Notes: a model not told the origin generated them from the sequence alone. Positions 43,672 through 53,011 are shown, counted from the first letter of the stretch. The stretch is 64,000 bases of DNA from Micromonospora coxensis (GCF_900090295.1 NZ_LT607753.1:3720001-3784000); one strand, 5' to 3'. Program-made: numbers and translations.

Positions 43672-44796
43672 TCAGTCCCGGCGGTGCCGCCCGGTGACCA
43701 GCGCGCGGGCAGCGGCGGCGGTGGCCCGGGCCGGGCGGCGGCGCAGCCCCAGGACCGCGCCGATCTGCGCGCCGACGATGCTCGCCACGGCGAGCACCGC
43801 CGAGACGGCCAGCGGCCGGTTGATGCCGTCGTCGGCGGTGGCCCGGGACGCCCCGGCGGCCAGCGCCGGCGGCACCCCCACCGGCTCGTCCCGCTGCGGC
43901 GCCGGCTGCTGCGGCACCGGCTGCTCCGGCGATCGCGGGTCGACCCGCTCGTCCGGGGTGGCCCGGGTGTCCGGCCCCGGCGCGCCGGGCGTGGCCGTCC
44001 CCGGTGACTCCTGCGGGGTGGCCGCGGGCGGGCGCGGCGACGGCTTGCGGGGCGGGGACGCCACCAGGCGGCCGGTCGCGTGCTGCCGGGCGCCACTGTC
44101 GGTGGCCTGCGCCGGCAACTTGATCAACTGGCCGGGGCGGATCCGGTCCGGGTCGGCCAGCCGGTTGAGCCGGGCCACCTCCCGGTAGCGGTCGAAGTCG
44201 TCCAGGTAGCGCTCGGCCACCTCACCCAGGTAGTCGCCCCTGGCGACCTGGTAGACGGGTGGGGTCGCCGGCGTACGGGTGGCCTCGGACCCGCTGCCCT
44301 CCGGCACCGCGCCCGCCGTCGTCGCCGTCGGCGCGGCCAGCACAACCGTGGTGGCGGCCGGCGGCGCGGCTGCGACCGTCGCCGGGTACGCCACGGTCGT
44401 CGCCGCGCTGGCCGCCGGGGCCGCCGCGACGATCAGCGCGACCGATCCGACCAGGGCCGCCGCCGCCCGCTGCTGCCGGCTCATCCCGGGCAGCCGGGGC
44501 GCGGGTCGCCGTGCCGCCTGCGCCCCCAGCTCCACCAGGACGGAGAAGGTGAACGTCGCCCAGCCGAACCAGCCGAGGACCGCCAGCGCCCGCAGGAAGA
44601 GCCGGCCGTCGTCGCGACTGGTCAGCGCGGTGCCCACCTCGGCGAGGGTGGGCAGGTGGTCGGGGAGCGGGTTGCCGGCGAAGGCGAGCAGCGCCACCGG
44701 TGCGCCCGCCAGCAGCGCGATCAGCACGACCAGCGAGCCGAAGCCGGTGAGCAGCTGCCCGGCCCGCCGGGCGGCGGAACCACGGGGTGCGGTCAT
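43672..44796 (-). CDS. LysM-domain membrane protein at the end of the tad operon
   Basis: 374 aa from ATG 44796. Hydrophobic segments near 14-40, 70-90, 112-130 and 330-350. A LysM-like module (VYQVARGDYLGEVAERYL, RLADPDRIRPGQLIKLP) lies at about 183-230, then a long Pro-rich stretch. LysM binds peptidoglycan. It starts 14 bases after the TadG-like gene, so it is probably the last gene of the pilus operon, and may anchor the apparatus in the cell wall. Confidence 0.85.
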   Translation of the reverse strand: MTAPRGSAARRAGQLLTGFGSLVVLIALLAGAPVALLAFAGNPLPDHLPTLAEVGTALTSRDDGRLFLRALAVLGWFGWATFTFSVLVELGAQAARRPAPRLPGMSRQQRAAAALVGSVALIVAAAPAASAATTVAYPATVAAAPPAATTVVLAAPTATTAGAVPEGSGSEATRTPATPPVYQVARGDYLGEVAERYLDDFDRYREVARLNRLADPDRIRPGQLIKLPAQATDSGARQHATGRLVASPPRKPSPRPPAATPQESPGTATPGAPGPDTRATPDERVDPRSPEQPVPQQPAPQRDEPVGVPPALAAGASRATADDGINRPLAVSAVLAVASIVGAQIGAVLGLRRRPARATAAAARALVTGRHRRD

Positions 44797-44810
44797 GGCG
44801 GCCTTCCTTC

Positions 44811-45242
44811 CTACGGTGCCTCGGTGAGGGCGCGCGCGGTGGCCTCGCCCGAGACGGTGACGGTGCTGTCCATGCCGAACAGGCCGAGCATGTGCCGGCG
44901 GTAGGTGACGGTGACCCGGACCTGGATCTGCTTCTCGCCGCCGACCACCGGGAAGGTGACCCGGTAGCGGGTCACGCCGGCCGCCGCGAGGTAGTCGCGG
45001 ACGGCGGCCCGGGCGTCGGCCTCGTCGATCTCCTTCGGGCCGCCCTCGATCGCCCGGGCCCGGTCGACGGCCTGGCCGCCGCTGCGGGCCGCCTCGGCGG
45101 CGAGGTTGTCGGCGCGTTGCAGGGACCGGAGCTGACCGGCGCCGTCGTACGCGACCCCGATGATCGCCAGCACGCCGGTCATGGTGACGGCGAGGAACAG
45201 GCTGACCCGTCCCTCGTCCCGCCGCAGCCCGCGCGCCCTCAT
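44811..45242 (-). CDS. TadG-like pseudopilin/anchor protein
   Basis: 143 aa from ATG 45242, overlapping the upstream stop by four bases. DEGRVSLFLAVTMTGVLAIIGVAYDGA is one N-terminal membrane helix after a Gly (quoted in part by residues 9-35). The rest is a small extracytoplasmic domain. It resembles TadG/pilus-assembly proteins of actinobacteria. It lacks the Glu at +5 from the presumed cleavage site. Confidence 0.85.
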   Translation of the reverse strand: MRARGLRRDEGRVSLFLAVTMTGVLAIIGVAYDGAGQLRSLQRADNLAAEAARSGGQAVDRARAIEGGPKEIDEADARAAVRDYLAAAGVTRYRVTFPVVGGEKQIQVRVTVTYRRHMLGLFGMDSTVTVSGEATARALTEAP

Positions 45243-45715
45243 CCCCGGCTCCGGTAGCGGTCCAGCGGCGAGGTGAAGGTCGCCGAGGCGGTGGTGCGCA
45301 GCGGCACGCCGGGCAGGCCGGGGGCCCGCAGGTCGGCGTGGGAGACCACGCAGGTGATCGCGACCGTCACGCTCGCCGGCTCCCCGACCGGGCTGCGGTA
45401 CGCCGCGTCGAAGCCGGCCGGCCGGCCGCGTACCGAACCGCTGAAGGTGATCCTCGGGGCGCCCTCGCAGTTGAGGCGTCGCCAGTCGAGCTGGCGGCGG
45501 ACGGCGTTCCGGGCGGCGGCGCGGGCGGTGGCGGCGTCCCGGGAGATCGAGGCGGCCCGGGCGGCGTCGTGCGCGGCCGACTCGACCGCCTCGTCGGCGA
45601 CCGCCGTCCGCCCGGTCACCCCGGCCAGCACCATCAGCATGATGAACGCCGGGGCCAGCACGGCCACCTCCACCGACACCGAGCCCCGGGCACGGCCGTC
45701 CACCGGGGCGCTCAC
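45239..45715 (-). CDS. tadE: TadE-family pseudopilin (second copy)
   Basis: 158 aa from GTG 45715. N-terminal RARGSVSVEVAVLAPAFIML fits a prepilin-peptidase site after Gly with Glu at +5. The hydrophobic helix is followed by about 120 extracellular residues with Cys pairs (NCEGAP, ITCVVS). TadE/TadF pseudopilins are needed for pilus assembly. Four-base overlaps with both neighbours indicate coupling. Confidence 0.87.
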   Translation of the reverse strand: MSAPVDGRARGSVSVEVAVLAPAFIMLMVLAGVTGRTAVADEAVESAAHDAARAASISRDAATARAAARNAVRRQLDWRRLNCEGAPRITFSGSVRGRPAGFDAAYRSPVGEPASVTVAITCVVSHADLRAPGLPGVPLRTTASATFTSPLDRYRSRG

Positions 45716-46242
45716 GGGGTGGTCCAGCGCTCGACGGTGCCGTGCGCGGTCTGCCGTACCCCGAAGCTGACGCCCGGGACGACCGACAGGGACCGGCCGG
45801 TGACCGTGCAGGTGACCTCGGTGGCACCGGTGAGGCAGGTCGGTTTCGCGCCGACCAGCCAGTCGCCGGCGCTGCCGAGGAACCGGGCGGCGCGGGCCTC
45901 GCCCGCGCCCGCCGGGGCGTGCAGCGTCCGCTGGGCGTTGACCCCGCTCTGCGCCGCGTGCAGCGCGGTGGAGCGGGCCACGAACCAGACCGCCACCTGG
46001 ACGGAGGCGAAGAGCAGCACCAGCACCGCGGGCATCACGACGGCCAGCTCGACGGGGTTCGCGCCCCGGTCCGTACTGGCGGCGGTGAGGCGGCGTCGGA
46101 CGGCCCGGACGGCGGCGCGCAGGCCGGCCCGGACGGCGGCGCGCGGACCGGGCCGGCCGGGGACGCGGGAGGGCGTGCCGGGGGACCGGACGGCGGCGGC
46201 CGTCCGGTCCCGGGACGCGACGGCGGGACGGATGCGGATCAC
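45712..46242 (-). CDS. tadE: TadE-family pseudopilin (first copy)
   Basis: 176 aa from GTG 46242, which overlaps the pilin stop as GTGA. The basic N-terminal stretch is unusually long (about 50 residues, many Arg). Then DRGANPVELAVVMPAVLVLL marks the prepilin cleavage site (after Gly, Glu at +5) and helix. Two Cys are in the C-terminal half (TCLTGATEVTCT). The long leader might instead be partly untranslated. Confidence 0.83.
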   Translation of the reverse strand: MIRIRPAVASRDRTAAAVRSPGTPSRVPGRPGPRAAVRAGLRAAVRAVRRRLTAASTDRGANPVELAVVMPAVLVLLFASVQVAVWFVARSTALHAAQSGVNAQRTLHAPAGAGEARAARFLGSAGDWLVGAKPTCLTGATEVTCTVTGRSLSVVPGVSFGVRQTAHGTVERWTTP

Positions 46243-46430
46243 CTGGTCGGGATGCCGTCCATCCACGCCTTGGCCTTGGTCGCGACCAGGGCGGTGACGG
46301 TGATGCCGGCCGCGACCAGCCCGGCGATGATCACCGCGGTCGGCACCGGGCTGTCGCCCCGGTCGGCCTCGCGGCGCAGCTCGGACAGGCGGGCCACCGT
46401 GGCGACGTAGAGGAAGGTGAGCAGTTGCAT
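46239..46430 (-). CDS. Small Flp-pilin-like protein
   Basis: 63 aa from ATG 46430, with GGAG upstream. One membrane helix (VPTAVIIAGLVAAGITVTAL) lies after READRGDSP. Position, size and helix fit a Flp-type major pilin. However, the residue at +5 after the presumed Gly cleavage site is not Glu. It lies between tadC and the TadE genes. Confidence 0.82.
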   Translation of the reverse strand: MQLLTFLYVATVARLSELRREADRGDSPVPTAVIIAGLVAAGITVTALVATKAKAWMDGIPTR

Positions 46431-46456
46431 CGGGGTGCTCCTTGTCGGGGAGGGGA

Positions 46457-47317
46457 CTACAGGCGGGCCACGAAGGGGTAGAGGATGAAACCGAGCAGGA
46501 CGAAGACCAGCAGCGAGCCGGGGATGTCGAGGCGGCTGGTGACCCCCTCGGCCCGGGCCAGGTTGTCGGTGCGGATCTGGTCCCGCAGCGAGTCCGCGCG
46601 GCTGCGCAGGGTCTCGTGCACCTGCGCGCCCTCGCTGCCGGAGTTGCGCATGATCGCCCCGACGTCGCCCAGCTCCGGGATGCCGATCCGCTCGGCCAGC
46701 TCCTGGAGCTCGTCCCACGGGGAGTGCATCTGCATCTGCGCGATCCGCAGCGACTCCTGGATCCGGTCGAAGACCCAGCCGTCGCAGACCGCCGCCGCGC
46801 GTTCCAGCGACTGCACCGGGCCGTGCGCCGCCGAGAGCTGCAACGCCACCAGGTCCAGGTAGGTGCAGACCGCCTGGCGGAACTCGTCGCGGGCGGCGTC
46901 CGCCTTCGCCAGCACCGCCCGGTGGGCGAGCAGCGCACAGACCATCGCCATCCCGATGCTGCCCAGCACCGGTACGGCCACCGGCAGGTGGACCCCGCCG
47001 AGGAAGAGCACCGCGCCGAGCACGGTCGGGATGGCCAGCCCGACCAGTCCGGAGAGGAGCACGGAGAGGGCGTACTGCTCGGGGGTCTGGTCGATCAGGG
47101 CGAGCTGCCGGTGCGGCGGGCTGAGCCAGCGGGAGAAGCCGCCCAGCCAGTCCGGCCCGCGCGTCGGGGCGACGGTGCCGGGCGGCTGGTGCAGCCGGCG
47201 CAGCGCGGGACCGAGCGCCGGGGACGCCGGCAGCGCCTCGCGGACCAGCAGGAACAGGCCCAGCCCCACCCCCGCGCCGCCGAGCACGGCGATCGCGAGC
47301 TGCCAGTTGAGCATCAT
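46457..47317 (-). CDS. tadC: TadC-like type II secretion F-domain membrane protein
   Basis: 286 aa from ATG 47317, overlapping tadB by four bases. T2SS-F domain: FRQAVCTYLDLVALQLSAAHG, WDELQELAERIGIPEL, with helices near 8-27, 83-130 and at the C-terminus. It forms the inner-membrane platform with TadB and is driven by TadA. Confidence 0.9.
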   Translation of the reverse strand: MMLNWQLAIAVLGGAGVGLGLFLLVREALPASPALGPALRRLHQPPGTVAPTRGPDWLGGFSRWLSPPHRQLALIDQTPEQYALSVLLSGLVGLAIPTVLGAVLFLGGVHLPVAVPVLGSIGMAMVCALLAHRAVLAKADAARDEFRQAVCTYLDLVALQLSAAHGPVQSLERAAAVCDGWVFDRIQESLRIAQMQMHSPWDELQELAERIGIPELGDVGAIMRNSGSEGAQVHETLRSRADSLRDQIRTDNLARAEGVTSRLDIPGSLLVFVLLGFILYPFVARL

Positions 47318-48213
47318 GCGACCGCCTCCTGAAGATCCGGGGCGGGCAGGAAGCGGGCCGGCGGCGGGGGCTGGCTCATCGACCGCACCCAGACCAGCAG
47401 CCCGACGAACGCCGCGCTGAGCACCGCCATCACGAGCTGGCCGAGGACGCTGCCGTACGGGCGGACGTAGTCGATGTTCAGCAGCCCGTACGCGAGCACG
47501 ACCAGGGTCATGCCGGTGAGGAAGCGGACCGCGAACCGGGGCTGGGTGCGCTTGGCCTCCACCTCGCGCCGGGTGGCCACCTCGGCGGCGGCGGCCGAGG
47601 CGATCGAGCCGAGCACGTCGCCGAGGCGCTCACCCCGGTCGGTGAGGTGCAGGATCAGCGCGGCCACCACCTGATCGCAGACCGGGTCGCCGATCTCGTC
47701 GGCGAAGGCGAGCAGGGCGGCGCGGGCCGTCCAGCCGGCCTGGAGGCGGGCGGCGAGCAGCCGCACCTCCTCCTGGATCTCCTCCGGGACGGTGGCGATG
47801 GTGCCGATGATGGCCTGCTGGAGGCCCTGCCCGGTGGCGGAGACGTCCTTGAGCCGGCGGGTCCACTCGCCGACCGCCTCGATCCGGGCGATGGTCCGCT
47901 GCTCGGCCTTGCCGACGGCGAAGAGCCAGGGCACACCGGGCACCGCCACCGCCACGATCAGCCCCACCACCGGCAACCCGCTGAGCAGGAACGCGACCGC
48001 CCCGGCGACCAGCGCCACGGCGAGCCGGGCCTGGTGGATCCGGCGTTCCCGCCGGCCGGCGCCGGAGCCGACCCAGATCCGGCGCAGGCCCCGCCCGGCG
48101 GCCGGCCGGGGTCGGACGGGCTTGCGGGTGCCGACCACCGCGACCACGGCCAGGACCAGCCCGGCCACGCAGGCCGCCCCGGAGACGACCGCGATCAGCT
48201 CGATCTCGCTCAT
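47314..48213 (-). CDS. tadB: TadB-like type II secretion F-domain membrane protein
   Basis: 299 aa from ATG 48213, 55 bases after tadA. Helices near 5-28, 64-100, 235-255 and 263-282. The F domain contains ARIEAVGEWTRRLKDVSATG and GDPVCDQVVAALILHLTDRG. Pairs with TadC as the assembly platform. Confidence 0.9.
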   Translation of the reverse strand: MSEIELIAVVSGAACVAGLVLAVVAVVGTRKPVRPRPAAGRGLRRIWVGSGAGRRERRIHQARLAVALVAGAVAFLLSGLPVVGLIVAVAVPGVPWLFAVGKAEQRTIARIEAVGEWTRRLKDVSATGQGLQQAIIGTIATVPEEIQEEVRLLAARLQAGWTARAALLAFADEIGDPVCDQVVAALILHLTDRGERLGDVLGSIASAAAAEVATRREVEAKRTQPRFAVRFLTGMTLVVLAYGLLNIDYVRPYGSVLGQLVMAVLSAAFVGLLVWVRSMSQPPPPARFLPAPDLQEAVA

Positions 48214-48268
48214 CGGAGTGTCTCCGTTCGCGACTGCGGGGCTCGCAACCCCGGCTCACTCCTCGCGC

Positions 48269-49801
48269 TCACCGGCGCACCGCCGGGCCGAGGCGGCTGT
48301 GCCGGGGACGACGCCAGGCGCCGGCGCCGGCCTCGATGAACCGGGTCAGCAGCCGGGCGTCGTAGCCGACCCGCAGCAGCTGGTCGCGGATACGTTCGGG
48401 CAGGTGGCGGGGGACCGCCCGGCCGTCCGGGCCGGGGCCGAAGACCGACGTGGTGATGATCCGGTTGCCCTCGCCGACCCCGATCACCTCCTCCACGTGG
48501 GAGACGAAGCGGTGCTTGCGGCCACCGATCGCGGTCTCGTCCTCGACGGTCACGTAGACGATCAGGTCGAGGGCGTTGCCGGCCATCCGGCGGGCCTGGT
48601 CGACCGTCATCTCCCGGCCGTGGGCCAGCGCCAGCTCGATGATCCGCTCGCTCACCCCGGCCGGGGTACGGGCGTGGATGGTGCACATCGACCCGCGGCT
48701 GGTGGTCATCGCCTGGAGCATCGGCACGATCTCCCGGGACCGCACCTCGCCGACGATGATCCGCAGCACGCCCATCCGCAGCGACACCGGGATCAGGTCG
48801 GCGATGCTCACCTCGCCGGCGGGTCGGCCGTCCAGGCCGCGCTCGCCGTGCCCCTCCCGGGACTCGAAGCTCATCACCGCCCGGTGCTTGTGCCCGCGCC
48901 GGGCGGGCAGCAGCTCCCGGCTCTCCTCCAGCAGCACGTACGGCTCGTCCGGCGGGATCTCGTCCATCAGCGCCCGGATGACGGTGGTCTTCCCCGCCCC
49001 GGCCAGCCCGGCGACCATGATGTTCAGCCCGGCCCGCATGGACGCGCGGAGGAAGTCGCGCAGCAGCGGGTCGATCATCTCGTCCAGGTCGGGACGGGTG
49101 CCGCAGATGTCCTCCAGGCTCACGTCCAGCGTGTTGTGCTTGCGGATCACCGCGTACGGGCGGTGGCTGACCAGGAAGACCGCCGCGAGCCGGCTGCCGT
49201 CGGGCAGTTGCAGGTCCAGCGTCGGCTTCGAGGTGGACAGCGACCGTTCGGTGGCCCCGGCCCGGCGGGCCGCCGCCTGGAGGATCTCCACCAGCTCCTC
49301 GTCGCTGTCGGCGATCGGCTCGGCCCAGTCGACGCCACCGCCGTGCCGGGTGATCCGCACCTGGTCGCAGCCGAGGATGTGCACCTCCTCGATGGAGTCG
49401 TCGACCAGCAGCGTCTGGAGCCGTCCCAGGCCGACCAGTTCGGCGGTCACCTGGTCGAGCAGGGTCCGCTCCTCGTCGGCGGTGAGCGGGGTGCCGGCCC
49501 GGCGTACCGAGTCGGCGTAGCCGGAGACGACGGCGACCGCGAGCCGGGCCCGTTCGACCTCCTCCTCGTTGGCGTCGAAGTCCCGGCCACGCTGCCACTG
49601 GGTGAGCCGCTCGCTGAGTTCCCGCCGCAGCTCGCGGACCACGGCGAAGTCCACCCTGGGCCGGGGCGGCGGCGCCGGGGCGGGCGCGGCGACCGGCGGC
49701 GCGTGGTGGTGGCGTCCGTTCGCCGGGGGCAGCGGCGGCATCGTCGAGGTCGCGCCCGGCTGCGGGCGACGCGGGTCGTGGTGGACCGGCTCAAACCGCA
49801 T
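48269..49801 (-). CDS. tadA: TadA/CpaF family pilus-assembly ATPase
   Basis: 510 aa from ATG 49801. A Pro-rich N-terminus and N-domain are followed by the VirB11/PilT-type ATPase core: Walker A GLAGAGKTTVIRAL, Asp box EESRELLP, Walker-B-like LRIIVGEVRSREIVPMLQAM, and MCTIHARTPAGVSERI. It powers pilus polymerisation. Eleven bases overlap with the tadZ-like gene. Confidence 0.94.
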   Translation of the reverse strand: MRFEPVHHDPRRPQPGATSTMPPLPPANGRHHHAPPVAAPAPAPPPRPRVDFAVVRELRRELSERLTQWQRGRDFDANEEEVERARLAVAVVSGYADSVRRAGTPLTADEERTLLDQVTAELVGLGRLQTLLVDDSIEEVHILGCDQVRITRHGGGVDWAEPIADSDEELVEILQAAARRAGATERSLSTSKPTLDLQLPDGSRLAAVFLVSHRPYAVIRKHNTLDVSLEDICGTRPDLDEMIDPLLRDFLRASMRAGLNIMVAGLAGAGKTTVIRALMDEIPPDEPYVLLEESRELLPARRGHKHRAVMSFESREGHGERGLDGRPAGEVSIADLIPVSLRMGVLRIIVGEVRSREIVPMLQAMTTSRGSMCTIHARTPAGVSERIIELALAHGREMTVDQARRMAGNALDLIVYVTVEDETAIGGRKHRFVSHVEEVIGVGEGNRIITTSVFGPGPDGRAVPRHLPERIRDQLLRVGYDARLLTRFIEAGAGAWRRPRHSRLGPAVRR

Positions 49802-50591
49802 CGGGGACCTCCTGCGTCGCCGGCCAGGCCAGTCGGGCCCGGCGGCGGTCCAGCAGCGCCCGGACCGGCGTCTCCAGCCCGGCGGCCGCGCGCATCAGCG
49901 GCCGTCCGGCACGGACGGTGCCGCCGAGGCTGAGCACCTGCGCGGTACGCCGGTCCTCCGGCAACCGGCCGATCACCGGCACCCGCAGCGCCTTGCTGAT
50001 CTCGCCTTTGCCGTGGCCGTCGCCGACCACCAGCAGCCGCAGCGTGCCCGGCGGCACCCGGTGCTCGGTGAAGTCCCGCTCGATCGCCCGGATCATCGAC
50101 CGGGTGGCCGACAGGTCGGGCAGTTGTGCCCGGGTGACCAGCAGCACCACCGTGGCGGCGCGCAGGATCGGCCACGGTGGACCGGCCACCTGGAGCCGGC
50201 CGCAGTCGGCGATCACGTCGTACGGCGGTTGGCCCTTCTCCAGGTCGCCGAAGAAGTCCGCGAAGCGCTGCCAGAGCGGGGTGACGCTGCCGGCCTGGGC
50301 CGGGTCGACGACGCCGGGCAGCAGCAGCCGTTCCCGTTTCGGGGCGTCCAGGTCGACCAGTTGGGACCAGAACGCCGACTCCAGGTTGCCGTCGCGCAGT
50401 TCGCCGACGGCCAGTTCGCCGATGCCCCGGGGCCCGTCGAGTGCGCCGCCGAGGTAGCCGGCGAGGACCGTCCCGCCGGCCGGGTCGCACTCGGCGAGCA
50501 CCAGCCGTCGGTGCCAGCTCAGGGTGCAGGCCAGCGCGGACGTGGTGACGCCGGGCGAGCCCTTCGCCGAGACCAGCGCGATGATCGCCAT
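49791..50591 (-). CDS. TadZ/CpaE-like P-loop ATPase
   Basis: 266 aa from ATG 50591. MinD/ParA-like start MAIIALVSAKGSPGVTTSAL; the usual Lys of GKTT is Val. The Asp-box ECDPAGG is present. CpaE/TadZ proteins place the pilus machinery at the pole. The unusual P-loop is common in actinobacterial relatives and does not by itself mean loss of function. Two bases separate it from the SAF-domain gene. Confidence 0.87.
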   Translation of the reverse strand: MAIIALVSAKGSPGVTTSALACTLSWHRRLVLAECDPAGGTVLAGYLGGALDGPRGIGELAVGELRDGNLESAFWSQLVDLDAPKRERLLLPGVVDPAQAGSVTPLWQRFADFFGDLEKGQPPYDVIADCGRLQVAGPPWPILRAATVVLLVTRAQLPDLSATRSMIRAIERDFTEHRVPPGTLRLLVVGDGHGKGEISKALRVPVIGRLPEDRRTAQVLSLGGTVRAGRPLMRAAAGLETPVRALLDRRRARLAWPATQEVPDAV

Positions 50592-50593
50592 GC

Positions 50594-51241
50594 TCAGGCC
50601 GCCTCGACCAGCACCAGGGCGATCCGCTCCTGCGCGGCCAGCACCACCACCGCCGGCACGTCCCGGGTCGGCAGCGCCACGTAGACCACCACGTCCTCGT
50701 TCTCCGGGGTGGCCGTGTCGATCACGGTGCCGGTGAACCGGGTGCCCGGCGCCTGGCTGTCGTCGTCGGCGGGGGTGCTGACCAGCAGCACCTTGTCGCC
50801 GGGGTGCAACTTGCGGGCGGGCACCTGGCTGGGCTTGAGCCCGAGCGCGATCTGCTGCTGGCCCGGGCCGAGCAGGGGAGCGTCGGTGAGCTGCTCCATG
50901 GTCAGCAGGGTGCCGGGGGTCAGCCCCACCGCCGCCCGCTTGCCGACCACCTCGTCGAGTTGCTTCGCCGGCACCGGGGACAGCCCGGCCCCACCGGAGA
51001 CCTGCACGCTGACCAGGTCGTCGGCGCTGAGCGTCCGGCCGACCTCGACCGGGCGGGCGACCGCCAGGTAGCTGCCGGTGGCGCGTACCGAGGTGACCGC
51101 GAACGCCGCGCCGAGGCCGCCGAGCGCGATCAGCAGCACCGCCAGCCCGAGCAGGCCGGGGCGGGTCCGGCGTTGCCGGACCACCTTGGGCGGGGCGACC
51201 GGCGCGTCGACCGGGGTGCCGTTGCGGGTGACCAGGCTCAT
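50594..51241 (-). CDS. RcpC/CpaB-like SAF-domain pilus protein
   Basis: 215 aa from ATG 51241. One N-terminal membrane helix (LGLAVLLIALGGLGAAFAV), then an SAF domain: VARPVEVGRTLSADDLVSV and GKRAAVGLTPGTLLTMEQL. RcpC/CpaB anchors the pilus secretin in Gram-negatives. In this monoderm it probably links to the wall. Four-base overlap with the next gene. Confidence 0.87.
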   Translation of the reverse strand: MSLVTRNGTPVDAPVAPPKVVRQRRTRPGLLGLAVLLIALGGLGAAFAVTSVRATGSYLAVARPVEVGRTLSADDLVSVQVSGGAGLSPVPAKQLDEVVGKRAAVGLTPGTLLTMEQLTDAPLLGPGQQQIALGLKPSQVPARKLHPGDKVLLVSTPADDDSQAPGTRFTGTVIDTATPENEDVVVYVALPTRDVPAVVVLAAQERIALVLVEAA

Positions 51242-52188
51242 CGGGTAACCACCTGAAGCTCGTCGATCTCGATCGGAATGGTGCCGCTGGTCCGGGTCTG
51301 CGGGATGACGCCGCTCTCGCCGCCCCCGCTCCAGGTCACCGTCCAGTACGTGGTGGCGCTGACCCGGTACGTGCCGGCCTTCGGGTAGCCGGAGTCGTAG
51401 CCGCAGTCGGGCGAGGTCTTCCCGGCGCGCTTGCCCTTCGCGTCGTACTCGGTGCCCTCGTCGGCGCAGGTGACCTTGACGCCGTTGCCCATGTTCCAGA
51501 CGATCCGGTCGAACCGGGCGACGAGTTCCACCCGCAGGCCCCGGTCCTCCTCGGATTCGGTGATCGTCGGCCCGAAGTAGTTCCGGCCCTCGCTGGCCCA
51601 CATCCAGACCGGCAGGCCGACCAGGCCGGGGCCGGTGCTGCGGCGGGGCGCCACCGCGATCCGGGGCGGCAGCATGGAGATCCGGGCCAGCGCCCGGCGG
51701 GCCAGTTCCTCCGGGTCGGGCGGGCTGCCGAAGCCGGGCGGCGGGGCGTCGCGCAGCACCACCGTCTGGGTGCCCAGGTCGCCGCCGTTGCAGGTCTGCA
51801 CGTACCACTGCTGGCCCGCGGGAGCCTCGGGCTGCGGCTCGGCCAGCTTGTAGTAGCAGCCGTCGCCGTTGTTGAACCAGCCGAGGAACTCGTTGTAGCA
51901 GGGCAGCGGCTTGCCGTTCCACTGGCACTTCGGGGCGGTGCCGCCACCTCCGCCGGTGCTGCCGCCGTCTCCGCCGTCACCCGGGTCGCCCGGATCACCC
52001 GGGTCGTCGTCCCAGATGGTGCAGTCGTTCTGGCCGGGCGGGCACTCCGGCCCCGGGCCCTCGGCGGCGGCCGGCAGCGGCGCGAGGACGGCCACCAGCA
52101 GCGCCAGCAGCGTGCCGGCGAGCAGCCGGCGGGGCGTCCCGGCCCCGGTCGCCGGAGCCGGGACGCGCCCTCCTCCCCAGGTCAGCAC
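51238..52188 (-). CDS. Secreted protein of the tad operon
   Basis: 316 aa from GTG 52188, overlapping the previous stop by seven bases. Signal peptide ending APLPAAA near residue 37. A Gly/Asp-rich low-complexity stretch precedes a Cys-rich domain (CQWNGKPLPCYNEFLGW, GDGCYY), and a domain with several Trp follows (WTVTWSGGGESG). Likely exported and part of the pilus assembly or surface layer; no known family recognised. Confidence 0.82.
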   Translation of the reverse strand: MLTWGGGRVPAPATGAGTPRRLLAGTLLALLVAVLAPLPAAAEGPGPECPPGQNDCTIWDDDPGDPGDPGDGGDGGSTGGGGGTAPKCQWNGKPLPCYNEFLGWFNNGDGCYYKLAEPQPEAPAGQQWYVQTCNGGDLGTQTVVLRDAPPPGFGSPPDPEELARRALARISMLPPRIAVAPRRSTGPGLVGLPVWMWASEGRNYFGPTITESEEDRGLRVELVARFDRIVWNMGNGVKVTCADEGTEYDAKGKRAGKTSPDCGYDSGYPKAGTYRVSATTYWTVTWSGGGESGVIPQTRTSGTIPIEIDELQVVTR

Positions 52189-52745
52189 GGCTGGTCCTCG
52201 TGCGCGGCGCCGGTGCTGATCAGCCACCGGCCGTCCGGGTAGCGGGTCGCGGTCGCGGTGGCCAGGTGCCGTCCACCGCCGGAGCCGGGCACCACCCGCT
52301 TGTCCTTGGCGTAGATCAGGCGGTACGCGGTGGCGTCGAGGCAGTCCTGGATCTCCACGGTCGGCGGGACGGTGTCCAGGCTGACCGAGGTCACCGTGGG
52401 ATCCGAGCGCAGCGTCCCGGTGCGTACCGCGCCGTGCCGGCGGGCCTGGTCGAGGGTCACCCGGACCCGGGTGAGCAGCGGGTCGGCCAGGAACCGGGCG
52501 AGCGCGGGATGACGCGGGTCGCTGGCCCGGCTCGCCTCCCGGGACGCGTCCAGGTATCCGGCGTACGCCTTCAGCGCCGCCTGTCCGGCGGCCCGTTCGT
52601 CCGCGCTCGACTGCCGTGGGTCGGTGGCCTTGCGGGCGGGTGGCCCGGCGGCCGTTCCCGACCCGTCGCCGCAGCCGGCGGCTGCTCCGGCCACCGCGGC
52701 GATGACCAGGCAGGTTGTCCAGCGGCGGGGATGCCGTGTGCGCAT
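52182..52745 (-). CDS. Lipoprotein, first gene of the tad operon
   Basis: 187 aa from ATG 52745, with GAGGAGGG upstream. Lipobox GAAAGC gives Cys25. The rest is a helical/beta domain: AALKAYAGYLDASREASRAS, TVTSVSLDTVPPTVEIQDCL. No enzyme motif. It heads the twelve-gene operon. Confidence 0.82.
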   Translation of the reverse strand: MRTRHPRRWTTCLVIAAVAGAAAGCGDGSGTAAGPPARKATDPRQSSADERAAGQAALKAYAGYLDASREASRASDPRHPALARFLADPLLTRVRVTLDQARRHGAVRTGTLRSDPTVTSVSLDTVPPTVEIQDCLDATAYRLIYAKDKRVVPGSGGGRHLATATATRYPDGRWLISTGAAHEDQPC

Positions 52746-53011
52746 CGCCGTGCCCTCCTCGGTGCCGCCCGACGGCCGGATCCCGGCGGCGTCCGGGCAT
52801 GCGGCAGCGCGCCCGGAGGTTGCCGTCCGGACCTGCGTTCAGTGCTGCCGCATTTACCTGTGTGGATCTGTAGTGAAACGTGCGGCCGGTTACCCGGCGC
52901 CTGTCGACGGGGGTTGCGTCCTACCCAAGGGGCGAGCATAGGCTGACGTCCGCCGATGCAACAGAGGCAATTCAATCGAACACGGTGAGTGATGATCGGA
53001 GGTGGCCGGGG

